A stretch of DNA of 64,000 nt from Amoebidium appalachense. Taxonomy: Eukaryota; Ichthyosporea. A model generated the notes under the pieces. The model was not told the DNA's origin. It searched no databases and saw nothing but the letters and a program-made list of their open reading frames with translations. Made by a program: the position numbers and the translations under genes. Location of the stretch: assembly GCA_963693365.1 (NCBI GenBank), contig CAVNZM010000001.1, positions 14,632,001 to 14,696,000 on the forward strand. The letters run 5' to 3'. This document shows, one piece after another, positions 1 through 12,600 of the stretch; the first letter of the stretch is position 1, and the number at the start of each line of letters is the position of its first letter.

Positions 1-528
1 TGTTTCCCGTGTGAAGGGGAGGGTTTTGGGGAGGAAGGGGGTATTTGACGTTCATTTTCTCCCTGATATGTAAGGTGTGCATACTGGGGTGGTAACCTTG
101 TTTGTACAAAATCCACTAGCTATATAGCACATAGTTGCCAGTATGAGTGTACATGTAGCAATATCTCATGATAGGTTTTGTACGTTTTACGTACGTTCTT
201 GCCTCATTTCTTTCGGTTCGACGCTTTCTTGTTCTGTATTAGACGAACCCATGCACCAAGAAATGAACTTTACTTCCACTTTAGTTTTTAATACAGGCTG
301 CTGCTGCGTTTTAGATTATACCTAAGCCACAGCTGGCAAAAAAGGTGCAATATAAGGACCCTGGTATGTATATGAGAAGGTGTGTGTATGCGTACATTAA
401 ATAAACATGATCGATAGGTTGCCAGTTTCGTCTTATTGCCCTGGTGTCAGCCTCGCACCCACCACACACCCACACACCCATCCACACACGCTACACAAAG
501 GCACGCGCACACGCGCAGATGCGCGCTG

Positions 529-584
<56 letters not shown>

Positions 585-940
585 ACCCATATGCCATACA
601 TGCATGGACACGCACGCTGCACACGCGCTCGCGCGTGCACACACACACACACACAGAGCCACAGTTAACTGAGACACACGGTATACCACTTTACACCATA
701 GACTGTGGCCATTCCTGGAGCAGTGTTTGCAAGATTCATGGTGTAGTTGTTCGATGAAAGGAATCAGCAAAAATTTAAAAGGCAATGTCGCTAGAGACAG
801 TGACGTTGCACCCCTACACCCCAGTGTAGCCCGGGGCAAACGCGAAACTAGTGCTATTTCAATCAATCGCTAGCCACATGATCACTGAGCCGGGCACCGA
901 GCAAAAATGTCGCCAAAGTGCGGAAGAGAGCTGGGCCGGG

Positions 941-995
<55 letters not shown>

Positions 996-1656
996 AATAA
1001 TATGGCATCGACTTTTTTTAAAAATAAAAAAAAAGATCAGGTTTCGACCATGGCAATGAGTATGCAAGAATTACTGGACCACAATGATGAAGACAGTTAT
1101 CAAACATCCAACGAATTCTGGCTGCAGTAGGAATAACCGGCATATGGTCGCTGTTTCCACAGTTACCCCTCTGTGGTTGTCGCGGTGGTGGTGGTGGTGG
1201 TGGCTGGGTCACCGTGGATGGGTGGGTGCCGGTTGGTTGGTTTAGTGGGGGCGGGGCACCGGGGGGGAGGGGGGGGAGGGGGGGGGGAGGAGGATGAGGG
1301 GGGGGGATGGGGGCGGGGAGACGGGGGGGGGGGGGGGGGGGGAGGGGAGGGAAAGATTTGGGAGGGTTGGCTGGGTGAGGGGGGGGAGGGGGCCCGGGGG
1401 GAATACATTTCAAGATGATAATCTGGTGCCCAAATAAGATTGAATGTAAGTTTCCTCCGCCGGTGCCAATACTTTCTGTTCACTCTCCAACAGTTTAGCT
1501 GGCAGCTGGCAGCAGAATTGCATTTGCTTGACGTTGTGTACAGACAGACAGGCTCTTAGTCCATGGTCTTGAATATCCAGAGGCCTATACGAAACTAAAT
1601 AAATGGGTATCGCCTTGGGACCCCGAGGGGAGGGGAAGACAGGGGGAGGGGGGGGA

Positions 1657-1695
<39 letters not shown>

Positions 1696-2643
1696 TCCGG
1701 AGGAGGAGGTGGGGTGTGGGGGTATTACGTATCCACCCGGCCAGCTAGACCGCTGCCGAGACACATATATACGTACATCGTGGCATGTGCAGGGTGCCAG
1801 TATTAAGTGCGCGTCACGCTGGAAACACTGGGAGGCCCTGGGATGAATGTTATGTAATCATTAGACCTCGGCATATTATATGACACAGTGGGTGCAGCTC
1901 GGTAGCTGAGCGAGGCTCTTGCAACGCTGTCGCTCACTCCCCTGCTTTCTGTCTCTTCCTCTTACTTTCTTGAGCAATACAGCTCCCGGGCTAGGGACCT
2001 CGTATCCTCCCCCCCCCCCCCCCCCCCCCCCCCTCCAACCCCCCAACCCCTCTCCCCCCTCCTCCCCCCAACCCCTCTCCCCCCTCTCTTCCCCGGCAAC
2101 AAACAGCCCTTCGAGCACATTTCCTCAGGAAGGCTTTCTTAGCACGAGCCCTCAAACTGGCACCTAGCCAATAGCCGTCATTAAATGTCAACACTGCCTG
2201 TATGACTACAATAATTATTGTAGTAGTCAACATGTATGACTACAATAATTATTGTAGACTACAATAATTATTGTAGTTGTCTACAATAATTATTGCAGTC
2301 AGCGTATGGTTCGACCTGTACTATACACAAGTAGGTCCAAAGTAGGTTCCAGAGCAAAATTTAAGGGACCTTAATCCCCCATTAAAAGTTAATGGTTGGA
2401 GGCCCTCCCAACATGTCTGCCGGCAGCTTTAGTCTCCATATGTTTCCCAATCCAAGTGATAATATTAATGAGCTGTGGCCTAGATGGAGCAGAAAGATGT
2501 AAGGCCGCAGTGGTGTCAGTGAGCTGGGCCGGACCCAGGCCACAGCGGCTGCAGAAGGCGGGGGGGGGGGGGGGGGGGGGAACCAATAACTGTGTGTGTA
2601 ACGTCCTGAAAGATGCTCATGTGCTTTCCGACCATGGTTTTTG

Positions 2644-2680
<37 letters not shown>

Positions 2681-2713
2681 CGGTGGTACGTGTGTTGCTG
2701 TTTCAGAAATCGA

Positions 2714-2774
<61 letters not shown>

Positions 2775-3619
2775 AGGGCGGGATGTGTTGTAAACTTTGC
2801 AGCAAAGACTTCGAACTGATGTTCCTAAGGGTTTTCGGGCGGATTTGGACGGGGGGATTTGTAGAGGGTGTGTGTGTGTGTGTGTGTGGAGAGAAAGAGA
2901 GAGGGCTGGGGGATTATTACAACAGGCAAACATGATACAAGTCACTGTCGCTTCATTTTACTCAAAAATTTCACTTCATTTGACTCTCGTAACGAACACA
3001 CTATGCTCGATCGAATCGGATTATACACACTGTCAGGCAAGCCGGGGGGCAACCAGCTGCACGATATCATATGCATAAACCAAAACGCTCATGTGGGCAC
3101 ATGATTAGGGACCAATGACATAGCTATCTCCGTAACCGACCAATGGAAACAAGGGGGCAACTTGATCCAATTGGCTGAAAACAGAGTTTGGCTAGTGAGC
3201 GGCGCCCAATAATAAATCGACTGCTGTGTGGTGAACCCTGTCGGTACAAGGGGGCAACTTGTAGTTTGGAGGTACACACACACATCAACCGTAACATTAC
3301 GTTCTAATGTGAGATTAACATATTAACATTACTTGCTCTTGACTAATACTAGTTTTTGATAAACCGAATCTTAAACTTAACTATACAGCTTGCCTCGAAA
3401 GGAAAGGCTTGTACATTGAGGCAGTAAAACACACTTCAAATTACAATCTACGGTTTGCGGAATCAGCACCATGCTGTTCCTGGTCGTCACTAAAAGGCCG
3501 AGGGGCGTAAACCCTTATTCGTACAGTGCCCGTCTCGGCATCATTGGGCAAGTATATTCTCACCCGGACTCCGGTCTGCTTATGCGCGTCGAAAAAACCT
3601 AAGCGCATTCTCAATAAAA
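1..3619. other. Intergenic low-complexity region downstream of the AHNAK-like gene
   Basis: I see no gene here. It holds a (CA)n tract at 531-578, G homopolymers at about 933-994, 1,262-1,342 and 1,642-1,694, a C run near 2,009-2,032, a T-then-G compound run at 2,716-2,774 and GT repeats near 2,649-2,679. The open frames in this stretch are translations of these tracts. The segment 3,110-3,265 has several CCAAT/ATTGG motifs and a 16-bp direct repeat (3,149-3,164 and 3,246-3,261). It lies 3' of the minus-strand gene stop at 3,620, so it may contain that gene's 3' UTR, but no clear minus-strand AATAAA was found. Confidence 0.6.
2206..2298. repeat. Cluster of four near-identical 18-bp palindromes
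   Basis: The palindrome CTACAATAATTATTGTAG occurs at 2,206-2,223, 2,240-2,257 and 2,259-2,276. A one-base variant lies at 2,281-2,298. Each copy is self-complementary and would form a hairpin. No open frame overlaps. The cluster could be the remains of a fold-back MITE or a palindromic minisatellite. Confidence 0.8.
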
Positions 3620-6600
3620 CTATCCGACACGGCAGGGGGGGGTTCCTTCCGGCGTTGTTGTGTCCGTCTTCTCTTTGTTGGTTTCCTTCTCGTCCTCCTT
3701 GGTTTCCTTCTCTTCCTTCTCTTCCTCCGACTCGGACGAAGACGATGAAGAGTTGCCCGGGTCCGACGAACCCGTATGGTATTCGTTGTCGGACTCGGAG
3801 CCGCCACTGTGTGCGTCGTGGTAGAGGGACATGTCGGATGCCCGGCCGGCCCCGGACCGAAGTGCGCCTGCTCCGGCCGAAGACGAAGGTTCCGGTGCAA
3901 GGCTCGATGGGCCGGCCTTGGATGTGGCCCTCTTGCGCTTGTTCTTCTCCTTCTTTGCCGGGGAGCTTGTGGCTACAGCGGCACCGGCCGCGGCTATTCC
4001 TGCTCCGGCTATCACGGCACCAACAACTGGGGCTGCAGTGCTCGAACCGTCATGTTCCTGGTCTTTGGGTGCTGGAGCCGACACGTCGACGTCTTGCGCC
4101 GAGACGAAAGAAGTAGCGCTTTCGGTCGAGGGATGCGCCGTCAGCCCCTCCTTAGCCTTTGCCTGGGAGATGACAGCGCGGGCCTTCTCCTCCAGCTTGG
4201 CCACGTGTCCGTCGTCGACCGGCAGTGGTGGCTGCGGTGCGCCGCCCTCCGACACGCGCTTCTTGTCTGCCGAGCCCGCGACAAGCACAGCCTTCAGTTT
4301 TGCCTCGAGCTCTTTCTTCTTACCCTCGTCCGTTTCGGTAAGGCTGGTGGCACTGACGGATGCAGCGAGCCTCTCGGCTTCTTCAACCGCCACCGTGTCT
4401 TTGTCCTTGACTACAGACACGGCAGCGGCAATGCCTGCAGCCTTGAGAAGTTCTGCTTCCAAGTCATCATCATCTAGGTCCACAGCCGGTGACTTGGCAG
4501 GTGCTGATGCAGTTGACGGTGCTGATCTTGGTGCGGGTGAGGGAGAAACCGGGGGCGTCTTGGGCTTGGTGGTTGTCGGCGGAGGGGCAAACAGGGACGA
4601 GAGCAGCTTCCACCCCGACGGCATCTCGTCGCTCTCATTCACGTGGGGTTTGGGAGTGCCAGGGACTGTCACCGACGGTGTCGACGTGCCTGTGCCCATG
4701 AGCACTGCTGTGGCTACCTTGGGGTCCACCGTGCTGCCCGGCCCGCCAATCTGACCAACAGATTTCTTGGCTGACAGAGTTGCATCGCCAGTGCAGGGTT
4801 TGGAAAAAGCTTCTCCTGTGTCTGATAGGTCGGAGATGTCGGCTGGGTCAGCCGACGACTCTGTCAGTGGCCTAGATTCCTTGGCGACAACGGCCGCATA
4901 GCCCAAAGGTGCCTTGCCGGTGCTTGCACGCTTCCCAACGGCAGACACCTCGTCTTTGGCATCTCTCACAGCCGCATCGATCAGCGCTCCAGGGTCTGAA
5001 TCAGCAACCCCTACGGGTCCAGCTGAACCGTGGCCAGTTGGCTTGCCGCCAAGACTGGCCCCAACCCCAACAGCCGTTGCACCAGCAATACCGGCAGCAG
5101 CAAGCTTCAGGTCGTCGCCAGACACAGACGGCAGGCTGACATCCCCATTGATGTCGCCCGAAGGCAGCTTGGCATCAAGGTCAACGTCACCCTTGCCGCC
5201 AGCAGCTTTGATACCCAGGTCGGCAGCCAGGGCCCCACCTAGCCCGGCAGCAGCAAACTTCAGGCCGTCAGCGCTGCCATCAGCGCTGGGCAGCTTGACG
5301 TCGCCAGACACACTGGGCAGGTCGACGTCGCCAGACAGGCCGGGAAGCTTGGCATCCCCAGACAGAGAGGGGAGATTGACGTCACCATCCACACCGGGCA
5401 GTTTGACATCCCCGGATAGAGACGGTAGCTTGGCATCACCATCTACACCGGGCAGTTTCACATCGCCAGACAGGCCGAGAAGCTTGGCATCCCCAGACAG
5501 AGAGGGGAGCTTGACGTCAGCGACCACACCGGGCAGCTTGACGCCCCCGGACAGAGACGGTAGCTTGGCATCACCATCTACACCGGGCAGTTTGACGTCG
5601 CCAGACAGGCCGGGAAGCTTGGCATTCCCAGACAGAGAGGGGAGCTTGACGTCACCCTCCACACCGGACAGTTTGACGTCCCCGGACAGAGACGGTAGCT
5701 TGGCATCACCATCTACCCCGGGCAGTTTGACGTCGCCAGACAGAGACGGTAGCTTGGCATCTCCAGACAAAGACGGCAGCTTGACGTCACCAGACACGGA
5801 CGGCAGGCTGACATCCCCCTTGATGTTGCCCGAAGGCAGCTTGGCATCCAGGTCTACGTCACCCTTGCCGCCAGCAGCTTTGATGCCCAGGCCGGCAGCC
5901 AGGGCCCCTCCTAGCCCGGCAGTAGCAAGCTTCAGGCCGTCACCGCTGCCCTCAGCACTGGGCAGCTTGACATCGCCGGACACACTGGGCAGGTCGACGT
6001 CACCAGACAGGCCGGGAAGCTTGGCATCCCCAGACAGAGAGGGGAGCTTGACGTCACCATCCACAACGGGCAGCTTGACGTCCCCGGACAGAGACGGTAG
6101 CTTCGGATCACCTTCTACACTGGGCAGTTTGACGTCGCCAGACAGGCCGGGAAGCTGGGCATCCCCAGACAGACAGGGGAGCTTGACGTCACCCTCCACA
6201 ACGGGCAGTTTGACGTCGCCAGACAGAGACGGTAGCTTGGCATCTCCAGACAAAGACGGCAGCTTGACGTCACCAGACACGGACGGCAGGCTGACATCCC
6301 CCTTGATTTTGCCCGAAGGCAGCTTGGCATCCAGGTCTATGTCACCCTTGCCGCCAGCAGCTTTGATGCCCAGGCCGGCAGCCAGGGCCCCGCTAAGCCC
6401 GGCAGCAGCAAGCTTCAGGCCGTCACCGCCCTCAGCACTGGGCAGCTTGACATCGCCAGCCACACTGGGCAGGTCGACGTCACCAGACAGGGGGGGAAGC
6501 TTGGCATCCCCAGACAGAGAGGGCAGTTTGACGTCACCATCCACACCGGGCAGTTTGACGTCCCCGGACAGAGACGGTAGCTTGGCATCACCATCTACAC

Positions 6601-9600
6601 CGGGCAGTTTGACGTCGCCAGACAGGCCGGGAAGCTTGGCATCCCCAGACAGAGAGGGGAGCTTGACGTCACCATCCACACCGGGCAGTTTGATGTCCCC
6701 AGACAGAGACGGTAGCTTGGCATCACCATCTACACCGGGCAGTTTGATGTCGCCAGACAGGCCGGGAAGCTTGACATCCCGAGACAGAGAGGGGAGCTTG
6801 ACGTCACCATCCACACCGGGCAGTTTGACGTCGCCAGACAGAGACGGTAGCTTGGCATCTCCAGACAAAGACGGCAGTTTGACGTCACCAGACAGGCCGG
6901 GAAGCTTGGCATCCCCAGACAGAGAGGGGAGCTTGACGTCACCATCCACACCGGGCAGTTTGACGTCCCCGGACAGAGACGGTAGCTTGGCAGCTCCGTC
7001 TACACCGGGCAGCTTGACGTCACCCGACACGGACGGCAGGCTGACATCCCCCTTGATGTTGCCCGAAGGCAGCTTGGCATCCAGGTCTACGTCACCCTTG
7101 CCGCCAGCAGCTTTGATGCCAAGGCCGGCAGCCAGGGCCCCGCCTAGCCCGGCAGCAGCAAGCTTCAGGCCGTCACCGCTGCCATCAGCACTGGGCAGCT
7201 TGACATTGCCAGACACACTGGGCAGGTCGACGTCACCAGACAGGCCGGGAAGCTTGGCATCCCCAGACAGAGAGGGCAGTTTGACGTCACCATCCACACC
7301 AGGCAGTTCGACGTCCCCGGACAGAGACGGTAGCTTGGCATCACCATCTACACCGGGCAGTTTGACGTCGCCAGACAGGCCGGGAAGCTTGGCATCCCCA
7401 GACAGAGAGGGGAGCTTGACGTCATCATCCACACCGGGCAGTTTGACGTCGCCAAACAGAGACGGTAGCTTGGCATCTCCAGACAAAGACGGCAGTTTGA
7501 CGTCATCAAACAGGCCGGGAAGCTTGGCATCCCCAGACAGAGAGGGGAGCTTGACGTCACCATCCACGCCGGGCAGTTTGACGTCCCCGGACAGAGACGG
7601 TATCTTGGCAGCACCGTCTACACCGGGCAGTTTGACGTCACCAGACAGGCGGGGAAGCTTGGCATCCCCAGAAAGAGAGGGGAGCTTGACGTCACCGTCT
7701 ACACCGGGCAGTTTGACGTCGCCAGACAGGCCGGGAAGCTTGGTGTCCCCAGACAGAGAGGGGAGCTTGACGTCACCATCCCCACCGGGCAGTTTGACGT
7801 CCCCGGACAGAGACGGTAGCTTGGCATCACCATCTACACCAGGCAGTTTGACGTCGCCAGACAGAGACGGTAGCTTGGCATTCCCAGACAAAGACGGCAG
7901 CTTGACGTCACCAGACACGGAAGGCAGGCTGACACCCCCCTTGATGTTGCCGGAAGGCAGCTTGGCATCCAGGTCTACGTCACCCTTGCCGCCAGCTGTT
8001 TTGATGCCAAGGCCGGCAGCCAGGGCCCCGCCTAGCCCGGCAGCAGCAAGCTTCAGGCCGTCACCGCTGCCCTCAGCACTGGGCAGCTTGACATTGCCAG
8101 ACACACTGGGCAGGTCGACGTCACCAGACAGGCCGGGAAGCTTGGCATCCCCAGACAGAGAGGGCAGTTTGACGTCACCATCCACACCGGGCAGTTTGAC
8201 GTCCCCGGACAGAGACGGTGGCTTGGCATCACCATCTACACCGGGCAGTTTGACGTCGCCAGACAGGCCGGCAAGCTTGGCATCCCCAGACAGAGAGGGG
8301 AGCTTGACGTCACCATCTACACCGGGCAGTTTGACGTCGCCAGACAGGCCGGGAAGCTTGGCATCCCCAGACAGAGAGGGGAGCTTGACGTCACCATCCA
8401 CACCGGGCAGTTTGACGTCGCCAGACAGAGACGGTAGCTTGGCATCTCCAGACAAAGACGGCAGCTTGACGTCACCAGACACGGAAGGCAGGCTGACACC
8501 CCCCTTGATGTTGCCCGAAGGCAGCTTGGCATCCAGGTCTACGACACCCTTGCCGCCAGCAGCTTTGATGCCAAGGCCGGCAGCCAGGGCCCCGCCTAGC
8601 CCGGCAGCAGCAAGCTTCAGGCCGTCACCGCTGCCATCAGCACTGGGCAGCTTGACATTGCCAGACACACTGGGCAGGTCGACGTCACCAGACAGGCCGG
8701 GAAGCTTGGCATCCCCAGACAGAGACGGTAGCTTGGCATCACCATCTACACCGGGCAGTTTGACGTCGCCAGACAGGCCGGGAAGCTTGGCATCCCCAGA
8801 CAGAGAGGGGAGCTTGACGTCACCATCCACACCAGGCAGTTTGACGTCGCCAGACAGAGACGGTAGCTTGGCATCTCCAGACAACGACGGCAGTTTGACG
8901 TCATCAGACAGGCCGGGAAGCTTGGCATCCCCAGACAGAGAGGGGAGCTTGACGTCACCATCCACACCGGGCAGTTTGACGTCGCCACACAGAGACGGTA
9001 GCTTGGCATCTCCAGACAAAGACGGCAGTTTGACGTCACCAGACAGGCCGGGAAGCTTGGCATCCCCAGACAGAGAGGGGAGCTTGACGTCACCATCCAC
9101 ACCGGGCAGTTTGACGTCCCCGGACAGAGATGGTATCTTGGCAGCACCGTCTACACCGGGCAGTTTGACGTCTCCAGACAGGCCGGCAAGCTTGGCATCC
9201 CCAGAAAGAGAGGGGAGCTTGACGTCACCGTCTACACCGGGCAGTTTGACGTCGCCAGACAGGCCGGGAAGCTTGGCATCCCCAGACAGAGAGGGGAGCT
9301 TGACGTCACCATCCACACCGGGCAGTTTGACGTCCCCGGACAGAGACGGTAGCTTGGCATCACCATCTACACCAGGCAGTTTGACGTCGCCAGACAGAGA
9401 CGATAGCTTGGCATCTCCAGACAAAGACGGGAGCTTGACGTCACCAGACACGGACGGCAGGCTGACATCCCCCTTGATGTTGCCCGAAGGCAGCTTGGCA
9501 TCCAGGTTTACGTCACCCTTGCCGCCAGCAGCTTTGATGCCAAGGCCGGCAGCCAGGGCCCCGCCTAGCCCGGCAGCAGCAAGCTTCAGGCCGTCACCGC

Positions 9601-12600
9601 TGCCATCAGCACTGGGCAGGTTGACATTGCCAGACACACTGGGCAGGTCGACGTCACCAGACAGGCCGGGAAGCTTGGCATCCCCAGACAGAGAGGGCAG
9701 TTTGACGTCACCATCCACACCGGGCAGTTTGACGTCCCCGGACAGAGAAGGTAGCTTGGCATCACCATCTACACCGGGCAGTTTGACGTCGCCAGACAGG
9801 CCGGGAAGCTTGGCATCCCCAGACAGAGAGGGGAGCTTGACGTCACCATCCACACCGGGCAGTTTGACGTCGCCAGACAGAGACGGTAGCTTGGCATCTC
9901 CAGACAAAGACGGGAGCTTGACGTCACCAGACACGGACGGCAGGCTGACATCCCCCTTGATGTTGCCCGAAGGCAGCTTGGCATCCAGGTTTACGTCACC
10001 GTTGCCGCCAGCAGCTTTGATGCCAAGGCCGGCAGCCAGGGCCCCGCCTAGCCCGGCAGCAGCAAGCTTCAGGCCGTCACCGCTGCCATCAGCACTGGGC
10101 AGCTTGACATTGCCAGACACACTGGGCAGGTCGACGTCACCAGACAGGGCGGGAAGCTTGGCATCCCCAGACAGAGAGGGCAGTTTGACGTCACCATCCA
10201 CACCGGGCAGTTTGACGTCCCCGGACAGAGACGGCAGCTTGGCATCACCATCTACACCGGGCAGTTTGACGTCGCCAGACAGGCCGGGAAGCTTGGCATC
10301 CCCAGACAGAGAGGGGAGCTTGACGTCACCATCCACACCGGGCAGTTTGACGTCGCCAGACAGAGACGGTAGCTTGGCATCTCCAGACAAAGACGGCAGT
10401 TTGACGTCACCAGACAGGCCGGGAAGCTTGGCATCCCCAGACAGAGAGGGGAGCTTGCCGTCACCATCCACACCGGGCAGTTTGACGTCCCCGGACAGAG
10501 ACGGTATCTTGGCAGCACCGTCTACACCGGGCAGTTTGACGTCGCCAGACAGGCCGGGAAGCTTGGCATCCCCAGACAGAGAGGGGAGCTTGACGTCACC
10601 ATCCACACCGGGCAGTTTGACGTCCCCGGACAGAGACGGTAGCTTGGCATCACCATCTACACCAGGCAGTTTGACGTCGCCAGACAGAGACGGTAGCTTG
10701 GCATCTCCAGACAAAGACGGGAGCTTGACGTCACCAGACACGGACGGCAGGCTGACATCCCCCTTGATGTTGCCCGAAGGCAGCTTGGCATCCAGGTTTA
10801 CGTCACCCTTGCCGCCAGCAGCTTTGATGCCAAGGCCGGCAGCCAGGGCCCCGCCTAGCCCGGCAGCAGCAAGCTTCAGGCCGTCACCGCTGCCATCAGC
10901 ACTGGGCAGCTTGACATTGCCAGACACACTGGGCAGGTCGACTTCACCAGACAGGCCGGGAAGCTTGGCATCCCCAGACAGAGAGGGCAGTTTGACGTCA
11001 CCATCCACACCGGGCAGTTTGACGTCCCCGGACAGAGACGGTAGCTTGGCATCACCATCTACACCGGGCAGTTTGACGTTGCCAGACAGGCCGGGAAGCT
11101 TGGCATCCCCAGACAGAGAGGGGAGCTTGACGTCACCATCCACACCGGGCAGTTTGACGTCGCCAGACAGAGACGGTAGCTTTGCATCTCCAGACAAAGA
11201 CGGTGGTTTGACGTTACTAGACAGGCCGGGAAGCTTGGCATCCCCAGACAGAGAGGGGAGCTTGACGTCACCATCCACACCGGGCAGTTTGACGTCCCCG
11301 GACAGAGACGGTATCTTGGCAGCACCGTCTACACCGGGCAGTTTGACGTCGCCAGACAGGCCGGGAAGCTTGGCATCCCCAGAAAGAGAGGGGAGCTTGA
11401 CGTCACCGTCTACGGACGGCAGGCTGACATCCCCCTTGATGTTGCCCGAAGGCAGCTTGGCATCCAGGTCTACGTCACCCTTGCCGCCAGCAGCTTTGAT
11501 GCCAAGGCCGGCAGCCAGGGCCCCGCCTAGCCCGGCAGCAGCAAGCTTCAGGCCGTCACCGCTGCCATCAGCACTGGGCAGCTTGACATTGCCAGACACA
11601 CTGGGCAGGTCGACGTCACCAGACAGGCCGGGAAGCTTGGCATCCCCAGACAGAGAGGGCAGTTTGACGTCACCATCCACACCGGGCAGTTTGACGTCCC
11701 CGGACAGAGACGGTAGCTTGGCATCACCATCTACACCGGGCAGTTTGACGTCGCCAGACAGGCCGGGAAGCTTGGCATCCCCAGACAGAGAGGGGAGCTT
11801 GACGTCACCATCCACACCGGGCAGTTTGATGTCGCCAGACAGAGACGGTAGCTTGGCATCTCCAGACAAAGACGGCAGTTTGACGTCACCAGACAGGCCG
11901 GGAAGCTTGGCATCCCCAGACAGAGAGGGGAGCTTGACGTCACCATCCACACCGGGCAGTTTGACGTCCCCGGACAGAGACGGTATCTTGGCAGCACCGT
12001 CTACACCGGGCAGTTTGACGTCGCCAGACAGGCCGGGAAGCTTGGCATCCCCAGAAAGAGAGGGGAGCTTGACGTCACCGTCTACACCGGGCAGTTTGAC
12101 GTCGCCAGACAGGCCGGGAAGCTTGGTGTCCCCAGACAGAGAGGGGAGCTTGACGTTACCATCCACACCGGGCAGTTTGACGTCCCCGGACAGAGACGGT
12201 AGCTTGGCATCACCATCTACACCAAGCAGTTTGACGTCGCCAGACAGAGACGGTAGCTTGGCATCTCCAGACAAAGACGGCAGCTTGACGTCACCAGACA
12301 CGGAAGGCAGGCTGACACCCCCCTTGATGTTGCCCGAAGGCAGCTTGGCATCCAGGTCTACGTCACCCTTGCCGCCAGCAGCTTTGATGCCAAGGCCGGC
12401 AGCCAGGGCCCCGCCTAGCCCGGCAGCAGCAAGCTTCAGGCCGTCACCGCTGCCCTCAGCACTGGGCAGCTTGACATTGCCAGACACACTGGGCAGGTCG
12501 ACGTCACCAGACAGGCCGGGAAGCTTGGCATCCCCAGACAGAGAGGGCAGTTTGACGTCACCATCCACACCGGGCAGTTTGATGTCCCCTGACAGAGACG

